Shown here piece after piece: positions 26,960 through 35,465 of a stretch of DNA of 64,000 nt. The stretch's first letter is position 1; every line of letters starts with the position of its first letter. The notes beneath the pieces were generated by a model that saw only the letters and a program-made list of their open reading frames with translations, was not told the DNA's origin and ran no database searches. Location: assembly GCA_944366945.1 (NCBI GenBank), contig CALVWJ010000002.1, positions 107,912 to 171,911 on the forward strand, read 5' to 3'. Source of the stretch: an uncultured Clostridia bacterium. Its GTDB lineage: Bacteria > Bacillota > Clostridia > Christensenellales > CAG-138. The position numbers were made by a program, and so were the translations under genes.

Positions 26960-28225
26960 TTATTTCTTTTTGAGGCTGCGGAATTTTTCCACATAACCTT
27001 CCTTGTTGTTTTGCCGGGCACGGGCAAACGCCATTGCGCCGGGGGGCACATCATGGGTAATCGTGGAGCCTGCTGCGGTGTAAGCCCCATCGCCTACCGT
27101 TACCGGTGCTACAAGGTTCGTCTGGCAGCCAAGGAATACGTTATCCCCCACTGTAGTGCGGTGCTTGGCATAACCGTCATAGTTTACGAATACGCATCCG
27201 CAGCCCACGTTTACGCCGCTTCCAATATCTGCATCTCCAATATAGGAAAGATGCGGGAGTTTGGTTCCCTGTCCCACATTGGAGTTCTTGACTTCAACAA
27301 AATCACCGATCTTGCAGCCATCCGCTATGCGCGTGCCCGGGCGGAGGTTCACAAATGGCCCAGCTGTAATGCCTGCACCCAGCTCCGCTTGATTTGCAAC
27401 AACATAAGTAAGCGTGCAGCCATCCCCCACGCGCGTATCGGTGAGCTGGCAGCCACCTTTAATAACGCATTTTGCGCCGATCTCGGTTTTTCCCGCAAGC
27501 ACAACATTGGGCCAAAGCACGGTATCCTGGCCAATGAGCACATCCGCGCCAATGGAAACCGAAGCCGGATCCAGCATGGTGACGCCATTTTCAAAGTGAC
27601 GCTGCACGATGGCTGCATTCGCAAGGGATTCGCACAGGCTCAAAGTCCTCCGGTCCACTACGGCAGGCATGGATGTTTCCGCTACCATCAGCGCATGCGC
27701 TTCCACGCCAAGTGCGCGCATGGCGTTTACCCATTCCTCCAACGGATCCTCCGGCGCACACCGCTGGGCAGCCTGCTTTAAAAGCGCCGCCTCACAGCAG
27801 TATATGCCGCATGCATGCATCTCTGCCGTATCTTCATCCGCATAGGTGAGCATCGCAGCCCGGTCGCGTTGAGCGGCCTGCATGACCGCCTCCAAATATG
27901 CTTGATCCACAAGCGGCAAGTTGCCGCAAAGCACAAGGACAAGCGCATCCCCCTCCGGGAGCAGCCCGCATCCTCGCTGCAAGGCGTCCGCTTCGCCGAT
28001 GGGTTCCGGCTGCACCGCATAGCGGGCGCGTTCGCCCACATGTGCTGCAATTTCTTGCCCCGGCCTGTCTACAATCACCGGCGGCATTTTTATGCAGCTT
28101 TCCATCTCCCCAAGCATCCAATCTATGATCGGCCGGCCTGCCACCGCGTGCAGAGCGGTTGGCGTTTCAGAATGCATCCGGCTGCCGCGTCCGGCTGCCA
28201 GGATTATTGCTGTTTCTGCCTTCAT
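26960..28225 (-). CDS. GlmU-like protein with degenerate uridylyltransferase domain
   Basis: In bifunctional GlmU the C-terminal domain acetylates glucosamine 1-phosphate and the N-terminal domain makes UDP-GlcNAc. Here (421 residues, about 35 shorter than typical) the left-handed beta-helix acetyltransferase half is well preserved: GPFVNLRPG, the catalytic His325 in PHLSYIG, VNYDGYAKHRTTVG, LVAPVTVG. The N-terminal half keeps LAAGRGSRM but has lost much else: Lys of the PKxLH motif is Thr23, GTxHA reads GEADA, the metal-binding Asp is Asn102 (CGNLPL), the YGRI region is deleted, and the NNR motif reads DRR. Inference: it acts as an acetyltransferase or a repurposed enzyme. Start ATG 28225 follows AAAGGA; a nine-residue upstream extension is not supported. 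Confidence 0.88.
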   Translation of the reverse strand: MKAETAIILAAGRGSRMHSETPTALHAVAGRPIIDWMLGEMESCIKMPPVIVDRPGQEIAAHVGERARYAVQPEPIGEADALQRGCGLLPEGDALVLVLCGNLPLVDQAYLEAVMQAAQRDRAAMLTYADEDTAEMHACGIYCCEAALLKQAAQRCAPEDPLEEWVNAMRALGVEAHALMVAETSMPAVVDRRTLSLCESLANAAIVQRHFENGVTMLDPASVSIGADVLIGQDTVLWPNVVLAGKTEIGAKCVIKGGCQLTDTRVGDGCTLTYVVANQAELGAGITAGPFVNLRPGTRIADGCKIGDFVEVKNSNVGQGTKLPHLSYIGDADIGSGVNVGCGCVFVNYDGYAKHRTTVGDNVFLGCQTNLVAPVTVGDGAYTAAGSTITHDVPPGAMAFARARQNNKEGYVEKFRSLKKK

Positions 28226-28341
28226 GGCATTCCTTTCCCTTTGCTCATGCAAAGCTCACATTTTTTATTGTAAGTTTTTCCGCATTCCCCTGTCAAGGCA
28301 AGCGGCGATTGCATACAAGTATATTTCTGTTCGCTTAAGCC

Positions 28342-28815
28342 TCAAGCGTCTTGCTGCTGTTGCGCAGGCAATTCTGCCGTGCAATGCGGGCACCGCGTTG
28401 CTTTTGCATGGATTTCACCAAAGCAGTAAGGGCAAAGGCGCGGCTTCTCTGCGGGAGCAGGCATATCCTTTCTGCTTTTTTTAGGCAGCGCGCGCAGGCT
28501 GTTGATTCCCTTCACCATGAGGAAGATGCACAAAGCCATAATAAGGAAATCCAGCACAGCCGTTAGGAAGGATCCATAAGCGAAGCATGCCGCGCCTGCC
28601 TCCTTTGCGGCGGCAAGCGAAGGATATTGGCCGCCATCAAACGCGATAAAAAGGTTGGAAAAATCCAATCCTCCCGTCAGCAGGCTGACCAGCGGCATGA
28701 AAAGATCATTTACGGCAGAAGATACAATCTGGCCAAATGCGCCGCCGATCATCACGCCAACGGCCATATCCACCACATTGCCCTTGAATGCAAATTGTTT
28801 AAATTCCTTAAACAC
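28342..28815 (-). CDS. mscL: Large-conductance mechanosensitive channel MscL with C-terminal zinc ribbon
   Basis: MscL opens under membrane tension to release solutes during osmotic downshock. The 157-residue protein has the N-terminal amphipathic helix and TM1 (FKGNVVDMAVGVMIGGAFG), a short periplasmic-type loop, and TM2 (FLIMALCIFLMVKGIN). After the usual basic cytosolic end there is a zinc-ribbon tail with two Cys pairs (CPYC and CPHC, about residues 128-146), which classical MscL lacks. The start ATG 28815 follows a GAGGG-type site. Confidence 0.94.
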   Translation of the reverse strand: MFKEFKQFAFKGNVVDMAVGVMIGGAFGQIVSSAVNDLFMPLVSLLTGGLDFSNLFIAFDGGQYPSLAAAKEAGAACFAYGSFLTAVLDFLIMALCIFLMVKGINSLRALPKKSRKDMPAPAEKPRLCPYCFGEIHAKATRCPHCTAELPAQQQQDA

Positions 28816-28959
28816 AGTTCTCCCTCGCTATTTTATTCCATGATACTATACCACCATGCACTGTGCGAAACAAGAAATGCACAGAAAGTTCATTTGCTTC
28901 CTGCAATGCAAAACGTTATAATGAATTAAATTGAAAGGTTCCTTTGGGAGGAATTTTAG

Positions 28960-30330
28960 TTGTTTACATTGGAAACGCTGGTTTTGTTGACCGTACTTGC
29001 CATCACCACAGCATGCTTTTTATTTATGCAAAGGCGCCGGGGCGCCTCAAAGCCGCGGCTTGTATGTACCGCGTTTTTTTTCCTGTCTCTCTTTGGTGCG
29101 TATCTGTTAAAGCTTCAGAATACCGCGCCTGCAGTAAATACCCCAATCCCGCTCTACAAGCTTTTTTCCATTAACGAATATGGATATAAGGGGATTTTCA
29201 ACGACTTAATCGCCTATGCGATCCCGTTCCTCGCAGCTGGCTTGTTCCTTGCACCGGCGTTCCCTTCGTGCGGCCTTTTTGCTGCGTTGCTTGTTGGCGT
29301 TGGTGCCTCGCTGCTTTTGAACCTGTACCCCTTGTTTAACGACGCACCGTTTATCGCAGATGAATATTTGTTTGCCGGCTTCGGCTGCATGGCGGGCTAT
29401 AGCGTCTATGTGCTGCTGACTGCGCTGTTGAAAAAAACCGGTTTTCCGGAGCGCTTCAACCTCATTAAGCCCTCAAAGCGGGCGCGCATCGCAGCATTTT
29501 TGTATTTGGCAGCATTGTATTTTGGGATTGCGTTTGTGATGATTCTGGATCATGGCGAAACCTATGCGCCAATTCAATTTTTTGAAAGCGAAACGCCGCT
29601 TCCCCAGACGATGGCCTTGAACTGCACGCTCAGCACGGAAACTGCAAAAGCAAGCATTTATGGCCCTTCCACTCAATCCGCATACGAACGGGCTTGCGCA
29701 ATCGCGCTTGCCCTTGGAGTAGATGCTCCATTCACATCAAGCGGCAATGTTTATACTGCACAAACGGATTCTGCGAGCTTTACAATGACGGAAAGTGGAA
29801 GCTGGACCTATGACCTCCTTGCGGAGCCCACGGGAAGCCTTCCTACCGAAGTGGAAGCGATCAAAGCGGTTTTCGATCTTTTTAACAGCAAAACGCTCCT
29901 CACCGTATCGCTTGATACGGTAACGGATGTCGTTTCCCGCCACGATGAAAATGCAGTGTCAATAGGGTATGATGTCTACCTTTCCACCGCAGTTGAAGGG
30001 CATCCCATCATCGGTTCTTCTTCGCTGGTGGTGTCCGTGCGCGCAGGTTCCGTCATTACAAAAATCCGCCGCTACGATGGCGATATCCTTCCCATTACGC
30101 AAACGCAGATTATCTCGCAACAACGCGCTTATGAAAAAATGGAAAGCGGAGATTGCGCCTATACGCTTTTCACCCCTGCGGTTTCAGCCACCATCAATAA
30201 TTGTTATCTTTCCTATATGGCAAATAGCTCACAAGGCTATTACCTTCCAGTTTGGGTTTTCTCATGCACTGCCACTCTTGAGGATGGTACACGCTCTGCC
30301 TTCGATGTTTATGTGGAAGCAATGCGCTAA
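28960..30330 (+). CDS. Membrane protein with six-helix N-terminal half and external C-terminal domain
   Basis: The 456-residue protein starts at TTG 28960, 8 nt after GGAGG. About six hydrophobic helices occupy residues 1-205. The arrangement, with a short motif LYKLFSINEYGYKG between helices 2 and 3, is faintly reminiscent of VanZ-like membrane proteins, but this is not a firm match. Residues about 210-456 are hydrophilic, rich in Ser/Thr, and resemble two alternating alpha/beta repeats (one starting near TMALNCTLS, one near VDLFNSKTLLTVS), as in wall-facing sensor domains. It stands alone between mscL and tRNA-Arg. Function unknown. Confidence 0.75.
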   Translation: MFTLETLVLLTVLAITTACFLFMQRRRGASKPRLVCTAFFFLSLFGAYLLKLQNTAPAVNTPIPLYKLFSINEYGYKGIFNDLIAYAIPFLAAGLFLAPAFPSCGLFAALLVGVGASLLLNLYPLFNDAPFIADEYLFAGFGCMAGYSVYVLLTALLKKTGFPERFNLIKPSKRARIAAFLYLAALYFGIAFVMILDHGETYAPIQFFESETPLPQTMALNCTLSTETAKASIYGPSTQSAYERACAIALALGVDAPFTSSGNVYTAQTDSASFTMTESGSWTYDLLAEPTGSLPTEVEAIKAVFDLFNSKTLLTVSLDTVTDVVSRHDENAVSIGYDVYLSTAVEGHPIIGSSSLVVSVRAGSVITKIRRYDGDILPITQTQIISQQRAYEKMESGDCAYTLFTPAVSATINNCYLSYMANSSQGYYLPVWVFSCTATLEDGTRSAFDVYVEAMR

Positions 30331-30777
30331 ACTAATAACCGCTTCAGCTTAAATACTACCCTGCCAGCAGATCCCTTTCCCTATTGTATACGCTTTGTGA
30401 TTGGATATAGTATTGCCCTGTCAGCCTTCGTTTTACATCTTACATCGATCAATATTGATCTTTTATCTGATAGCTTAGTTTGCCCCATTAATCAAAACCT
30501 AAGCCTTATATTTCGTGCTTTTTCTTTGCATTTCGCCCTGCAAGCGTTGCGCTATAAATGCAAACATTGTTAATTGTGCGGACAACGTATAGAAAACTGC
30601 CGTAGTACCAGGCAGTTTGTTCCATGATGGAAGCGGATATTTTAAATTTGCAAATATCCATTCAAAACGCATTTGGTTTCATGGAATTCGATACGCGCCC
30701 TATTATTTCGGATTCTGCTTTTGCTAGGCTGATAGAGACACAACCATACCCACATGGGAGACGTTTTCTAAGCCTAT
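30331..30777. other. Gene-free, AT-rich gap
   Basis: There are no open frames of useful length with a ribosome binding site, and no RNA gene was recognised. The base composition is more AT-rich than flanking genes. Confidence 0.4.
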
Positions 30778-30815
30778 AAAAAGTCGGAATCCAAACGATT
30801 AGTTTGGATTCCGAC
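30778..30815 (-). terminator. Terminator of tRNA-Arg(CCG)
   Basis: A perfect 14-bp stem (30783-30796 with 30802-30815, loop of five) is followed by TTTTT on the minus strand, 11 nt after the tRNA CCA end. Confidence 0.88.
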
Positions 30816-30826
30816 CCTTGTTCAAT

Positions 30827-30903
30827 TGGCGTACCCAAAAGGATTCGAACCTTCGGCCTTCAGAGTCGGAGTCTGACGCTCTATCCAGCTGAGCTATGGG
30901 TAC
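30827..30903 (-). tRNA. tRNA-Arg (anticodon CCG)
   Basis: The minus strand gives acceptor GTACCCA/TGGGTAC, D-arm TAGCTCAGCTGG, anticodon stem TCAGA/TCTGA with loop CTCCGAC (CCG), T-arm with GGTTCGAATCC and an encoded CCA. A separate Arg tRNA (TCT) opens the cluster at 49337. Confidence 0.94.
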
Positions 30904-30968
30904 ACTATATTCTTTTTGGTTTTGCTGATCAGTTACAACACATGTTCAACTGCACCATAACCTAAATT

Positions 30969-30996
30969 ATTATAGCACATCCATTGGGAGATGCAA
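30969..30996 (-). promoter_or_regulatory. Probable promoter of tRNA-Arg(CCG)
   Basis: On the minus strand a perfect TATAAT (30974-30969) lies 16 nt after a weak -35 TTGCAT (30996-30991), just past the end of radA and 65 nt before the tRNA. Confidence 0.45.
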
Positions 30997-31006
30997 GGCC
31001 TTTCGC

Positions 31007-32353
31007 TCATTTTCCCGATTTCGTTAAAAGGCGAACGGCATCTGCAAGCGTTGCAACCGGAAAGTATGCTACGCCATCCAAACGCGGGAGCTTGCCGCCT
31101 TTGGGGACAATGAGGTTTGTATATCCTAGGCGCACGCACTCGCTGATGCGTTTATCCAGCCTGCTCACAGAGCGCACTTCACCGGTGAGCGCAATCTCGC
31201 CAATGCATGCGGTCCCTCCAGGAAGCGCCACTTCGAGCAAAGCGGATGCAATGCACATTGCAGCTGCAAGATCGCTTGCCCGCTCTTCCAGCCGGATGCC
31301 ACCTACTACATTGGCATAAACATCCTGGTTTGAAAGCGAAAGAAACGCTTTCTTTTCCAGCACGGCGAGCAGCAGGATCAAGCGGTTTCCATCCATGCCG
31401 GCCGCCATGCGGCGCGGATTGTTAAATGCCGAAGGCGAAATAAGCGCCTGGATTTCCACAAGCATGGGCCGTGTGCCTTCCATCGCGCAGGTTACAGCGC
31501 ACCCGGGCGCCTGCGTGCCAGAGAGGAAGATGCAGGAAGGATCCGTGATCTCCGCCATGCCGGTATCGCGCATCTCAAATACGCCGATCTCGTCCGTAGA
31601 GCCGAACCGGTTTTTCACAGCACGCAGCAGGCGGAACGCATCATGCCGGTCGCCTTCAAAATACAGCACCGTATCCACCATATGCTCCAGCACCCGCGGG
31701 CCAGCCAGCGCGCCTTCTTTTGTTACATGGCCCACGATAAATACGGCGCAGGAAAGCCCTTTTGCGATGTGCGTAAAAAGCGTGGTAGCCTCGCGCACCT
31801 GCGTGACTGATCCCGGGGCACTGGCGATTTCCTGCGAAGTCATGGTTTGAATCGAATCAATCATAAGGAAAGCGGGGTGCGTTCGGGAAACTTCCGCTTC
31901 AATCACCGCAAGGTCGGTTTCCGCAAGGATTAGCATCTCCCCTGTTACGCCGAGGCGTTCTGCGCGCAGTTTTAGCTGTGCCGCGGACTCTTCACCTGTA
32001 ACATAAAGCACGGTCCCCCGTTGCGCGAGGTGGGCGGCAGTCTGCATCAGAAGCGTCGATTTTCCAATGCCGGGATCGCCTCCCAGCAGCACCGTGGATC
32101 CCGCGACCACGCCGCCGCCCAGCACGCGATCCAGCTCTGCCATGCCGGTGGAAATGCGGCGGGCGCCTTCTGCTTCCACCTGCGAAAGTGGCAATGCACG
32201 CGAGGACGCAGAGATGCGCCGGGCTAAGGCAGGGGCTGGCTCCGCTTCAACCATGGTATTCCAGCTGTTGCAATTGGGGCAGCGCCCCATCCATTTGCCG
32301 CTTTCATAGCCGCATTCCCCGCAGATATACACGGTTTTCGGTCCTTTTGCCAC
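31007..32353 (-). CDS. radA: DNA repair protein RadA
   Basis: RadA is a RecA-like, DnaB-type helicase that promotes branch migration in recombinational repair. The 448-residue protein has the N-terminal C4 zinc finger (CGECGYESGKWMGRCPNC), Walker A GDPGIGKSTLL, the RadA signature KNRFGSTDEIG, and the C-terminal Lon-protease-like domain with GGTACIGEIALTGEV. The start is GTG 32353, six nt after AGGAGG. It is the usual full length. Confidence 0.97.
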   Translation of the reverse strand: MAKGPKTVYICGECGYESGKWMGRCPNCNSWNTMVEAEPAPALARRISASSRALPLSQVEAEGARRISTGMAELDRVLGGGVVAGSTVLLGGDPGIGKSTLLMQTAAHLAQRGTVLYVTGEESAAQLKLRAERLGVTGEMLILAETDLAVIEAEVSRTHPAFLMIDSIQTMTSQEIASAPGSVTQVREATTLFTHIAKGLSCAVFIVGHVTKEGALAGPRVLEHMVDTVLYFEGDRHDAFRLLRAVKNRFGSTDEIGVFEMRDTGMAEITDPSCIFLSGTQAPGCAVTCAMEGTRPMLVEIQALISPSAFNNPRRMAAGMDGNRLILLLAVLEKKAFLSLSNQDVYANVVGGIRLEERASDLAAAMCIASALLEVALPGGTACIGEIALTGEVRSVSRLDKRISECVRLGYTNLIVPKGGKLPRLDGVAYFPVATLADAVRLLTKSGK

Positions 32354-32375
32354 GGGTTCCTCCTTTCATGCAAAG

Positions 32376-32397
32376 GGGCCGGCAATCCGGCCGGCCC
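32376..32397 (-). terminator. GC-rich hairpin between the beta-propeller gene and radA
   Basis: A stem GGGCCGGC/GCCGGCCC lies 12 nt after the upstream stop codon on the minus strand. It is followed only by CTTTG, so its terminator strength is doubtful. Confidence 0.4.
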
Positions 32398-32408
32398 GCC
32401 TACGATCC

Positions 32409-33608
32409 TTATGGGATGGCGGCGAATTTCATGATATCGCGCGCACGCGTTGTCACGTCCATCCAGATGACCTTATCATCCGAAACGCCAAGGAATTGCG
32501 CCATTTCTTGATCGGAAGATATCAGATACGAGCGTCCATTGTCAAACATATATACCCAAATGGCTTCATCCTTTGAATAGGCCACAAAATGGCTCCCAAG
32601 GCCAAACTCCACTACACCCTCTGCGATCTTGACGGGTTCGCCTCCGTCTTTGGAATAATACAGCCCGCAATCCGGCGCATGATGGCTATCCAGCCAAACG
32701 GAATAGGTGCCATCGCACTCCGGATCATGCACATATGTCCCCGGAGAATAGGCGCGCACCGTGGAAGAAGATAAACGGATGGAATAGATCACGCTCGTAT
32801 CCGCCCCCGTACCTGTTGCGTTCTCCGCATCGGCCCAGCAAAGGAGGCCATCCCGCAGGGAAGGGAGACTTTGGCCATACACGGAATTGCTGAACATGTT
32901 GAGGGTGGTTGTTTCCAGGGTGTTGAGATCGCACACAAAAAGCTTGTCCATCCGCGTTCCTGTGCGCTCAATCCAGGCGACATAGTCCCCATCGAGCATT
33001 GGCTCCGGCTGCCCGGTATACACCTCTTTGATGATTACGGGATCCGCATTGGGGTCGGTTAAATCATACGCCATTAAAAATCCGCCCCCATCGAGCTTCG
33101 CATCCAGGTAAATCAGCCATTCGCTGTTAAACTTGGGGAACATGAAATGCGCATTTTGCAGCGTTATGGGTACCTGCTCCGCCGTGCGCGTTTCCGGATA
33201 ATAAAAGTACAGGTCCTGCATCACAGCATAGGAATCCACGAGCTTCCCCGCAGAAAACACCATTACGCCATCATAAAAATATGGGTCGCCAAACCATTTA
33301 TAATCGCCCGAGTTGGAGAACACAACTTCGTTTTGCGCCTCCGCCGCGTTAAAAGAGGACATAGGATGCGGCGTTGGGGTAGGCGCCAGGGTTGGACTTG
33401 GCGTAGGTGTAGGCATAAATGGCGCACGATAATCCACGCCGACAAGCGGAAGGAGCTGCGGCAATGCAACGTATACGATTAAAGCGATTACGGCAATTAT
33501 CCCAAGCACCGTCCCCGAAAGCGCAAGGATGGGCCCCCAGTTGCTCGCGCGCAGGCTCGAGCGGCGGCGTTTGATTCTGCGCCGATTGCGCCGGCTGTAA
33601 CGCTTCAT
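32409..33608 (-). CDS. Membrane-anchored beta-propeller-like surface protein
   Basis: The 399-residue protein has a very basic N-terminus (KRYSRRNRRRIKRRR), one membrane helix (about 30-55), then a Pro/Thr linker (PTPTPSPTLAPTPTPHP, about 65-85) and a 310-residue external part. The external part has repeated units ending in aromatic-rich strands (DYVAWIER, GLLCWADA, TYSVWLDS, HFVAYSKD, KVIWMDV), which look like blades of a TolB/DUF5050-type beta-propeller. The chosen start ATG 33608 follows GGGGAAA. It is divergent from the ComEC-like lipoprotein gene, which also has a Pro/Ser/Thr linker, suggesting two secreted proteins with a shared control region. The ligand is unknown. Confidence 0.75.
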   Translation of the reverse strand: MKRYSRRNRRRIKRRRSSLRASNWGPILALSGTVLGIIAVIALIVYVALPQLLPLVGVDYRAPFMPTPTPSPTLAPTPTPHPMSSFNAAEAQNEVVFSNSGDYKWFGDPYFYDGVMVFSAGKLVDSYAVMQDLYFYYPETRTAEQVPITLQNAHFMFPKFNSEWLIYLDAKLDGGGFLMAYDLTDPNADPVIIKEVYTGQPEPMLDGDYVAWIERTGTRMDKLFVCDLNTLETTTLNMFSNSVYGQSLPSLRDGLLCWADAENATGTGADTSVIYSIRLSSSTVRAYSPGTYVHDPECDGTYSVWLDSHHAPDCGLYYSKDGGEPVKIAEGVVEFGLGSHFVAYSKDEAIWVYMFDNGRSYLISSDQEMAQFLGVSDDKVIWMDVTTRARDIMKFAAIP

Positions 33609-33724
33609 GTCAAATTTCCCCGAATTTAGAATTGTATTCATTATAGCATAGCCCGCGCGCAACATTCAATGCGAGCAAATGTGAATAATCTTTTCTTATA
33701 TAGCATGTGCGTGGCTGCGCATGC

Positions 33725-33730
33725 TATAAT
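33725..33730 (+). promoter_or_regulatory. -10 element giving a probably leaderless mRNA
   Basis: A perfect TATAAT ends only 6 nt before the ATG at 33737, and no ribosome binding site fits between them. Transcription would start at or next to the start codon. The -35 is not evident. Confidence 0.45.
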
Positions 33731-33736
33731 TTTTGT

Positions 33737-34678
33737 ATGAAAAAACAGGTAAACCACATTCTTTTGCTCGTTCTATGCTTGGCGTTTGGAGTCACGCTGC
33801 TTTCGAGCTGCGCGCAGGATAGCTCCCCACAGGTGCTCGACCTTTCGCCTTCCCCTACCCTGCTGCCAAGTGCAGCGCCGCTTCCTTCCGCTCCGCAGGC
33901 TGCAACCGCATTGCACCTTTGGCTCATCAATACCGGAGAAAGCGATGCGCTGCTGTTCCAGACCGATTCGGGTTCATTTATGATCGATACCGGGCTCAAA
34001 GGGCGGTTTGATGCGGTGGAAGAAACCCTTTCGCGCGCCGGGATTGCATCGCTTGATGCCGTCATTTTAACCCATGGACACAAGGACCATATTGGCGGGC
34101 TGAAAAAGCTTCTCAAGCGCTGCACGGTTGGGACGATTTATACCGCCGCGATAGACGATGAAACGTACTCCGATTCCGAGCTGGAAACCATCCATGAATC
34201 CGGCGCGGAGCATGTGCTGCTCCAAAAAGGTGATGTTTTCACGCTGTGCGGCATTTCCTTTTCCGTTCTTTCGCCGGAGCGCAAATATATTGAAGACCTT
34301 GGCGAGGACGATAACAATAACTCCCTTGTGCTGCGTGCAGAAGCAGCGGGCTGCTCGCTTCTTTTGATGGGCGATGCAACGGAAACCATTGAGCAGATCC
34401 TGCTGCGCGAAGGGGTTTCCCTTGCTGCGGATCTTCTCAAGGCCGGGCATCATGGCAAAGACGACGCTTCAAGCGCCGCTTTCCTTGCAGCGGTCTCCCC
34501 GCGCATCGCGCTTCTTACGGGCAGCCACAGCGATGGCGACACCTCACCATCCGAGGCGGTGCTTGCGCGTTTTGCTGCGCTTGGCACAACGGTGTACACC
34601 AACGACACGGAATTGCTCGCCCTTGAGCTTATCATAAGCGCCCCCGATTCGATCGAAGCAGTTGAACATGCATGGTAA
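33737..34678 (+). CDS. ComEC-like metallo-beta-lactamase lipoprotein
   Basis: The 313-residue protein starts with a lipoprotein signal peptide (lipobox LLSSC, Cys about residue 25), then a Ser/Pro linker (about 30-60) and a metallo-beta-lactamase domain: INTGESDALLF, MIDTGLKG, metal-binding THGHKDHIGG, DDNNNSLVL, LLMGDAT, KAGHHGKDD. This order is that of the ComEC C-terminal nuclease-like domain and of free-standing ComEC-like hydrolases. It is likely tethered outside the membrane. DNA or a phosphoester is the likely substrate, but no ComEC channel is nearby. An upstream in-frame GTG at 33707 would add ten residues and spoil the signal peptide. Confidence 0.88.
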   Translation: MKKQVNHILLLVLCLAFGVTLLSSCAQDSSPQVLDLSPSPTLLPSAAPLPSAPQAATALHLWLINTGESDALLFQTDSGSFMIDTGLKGRFDAVEETLSRAGIASLDAVILTHGHKDHIGGLKKLLKRCTVGTIYTAAIDDETYSDSELETIHESGAEHVLLQKGDVFTLCGISFSVLSPERKYIEDLGEDDNNNSLVLRAEAAGCSLLLMGDATETIEQILLREGVSLAADLLKAGHHGKDDASSAAFLAAVSPRIALLTGSHSDGDTSPSEAVLARFAALGTTVYTNDTELLALELIISAPDSIEAVEHAW

Positions 34679-34784
34679 AAAAAGTTGAATCCTGCCGGTG
34701 CGCTATGCTATGATGATAGCGTTTTGACGGGTATGCCACGGCATTCCCTGTTTGTTCAACTTGTTTTTGAAAGGTATTGCTTCG

Positions 34785-35465
34785 ATGATTGCAACGATTG
34801 TAAACACCGCCGCAGTGGTCGCAGGCGGGCTGATCGGCCTTTTGGCAAAGAAAGGATTGCCGGAGCGGATCTCAAAAGGCATCATGGCCGCCATTGGCCT
34901 CATGCTGATCTGTTCCGGCGTAAAAGGATATTTTGACGGCCAAAGCTCGATTATCGCAGTGCTCTCCCTCGCGCTTGGCACAGGCCTGGGCGAACTGCTC
35001 CGCCTCGAAGAACGACTCAACCACCTGGGGGAACGCATCGGCGCGCGGGTATCCCGTTCTGGCGGTTCCCGCATCGGGGAAGGGCTCGTTACGGCAACGT
35101 TGCTTTTCTGCGTTGGCGCTATGGCCGTGCTCGGCTCCCTGCAAAGCGGCCTTGCAGGGGATCATACCACGCTTTATACCAAATCGCTGATGGACTTTAT
35201 CTCGGCAATCCTGCTTGCTTCCACCTATGGCATCGGCGTTGTGCTTTCGGCAATCGGCGTGCTGCTTTATCAAGGTGCGATTACGCTGCTTTCCGGTCTG
35301 CTTGCCCCGGTGATGACAGAGGCTGCCATTGCAGAGCTTTCTGCAGTGGGTTCCATCGTGTTGGTCGGCCTTGGCTTGAATTTAACCGGCGTCGCCAAAC
35401 TGCGCGTAATGAATATGGTGCCTTCTATTTTCATCGCCATTGTGCTTGCGCAGATCATGCATTAA
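34785..35465 (+). CDS. DUF554 family membrane protein
   Basis: This 226-residue integral membrane protein has about six to seven helices and matches the DUF554 family (YdfK/YqgA type): NTAAVVAGGLIGLLAKKGLPERIS at the N-terminus, ALGTGLGELLRLEERL, FCVGAMAVLGSLQSGL, KSLMDFISAILLASTYGIGV. Its function is not known; a transporter role has been suggested from its fold. The start ATG 34785 was preferred over one 11 codons upstream because the conserved domain begins there. Confidence 0.88.
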   Translation: MIATIVNTAAVVAGGLIGLLAKKGLPERISKGIMAAIGLMLICSGVKGYFDGQSSIIAVLSLALGTGLGELLRLEERLNHLGERIGARVSRSGGSRIGEGLVTATLLFCVGAMAVLGSLQSGLAGDHTTLYTKSLMDFISAILLASTYGIGVVLSAIGVLLYQGAITLLSGLLAPVMTEAAIAELSAVGSIVLVGLGLNLTGVAKLRVMNMVPSIFIAIVLAQIMH

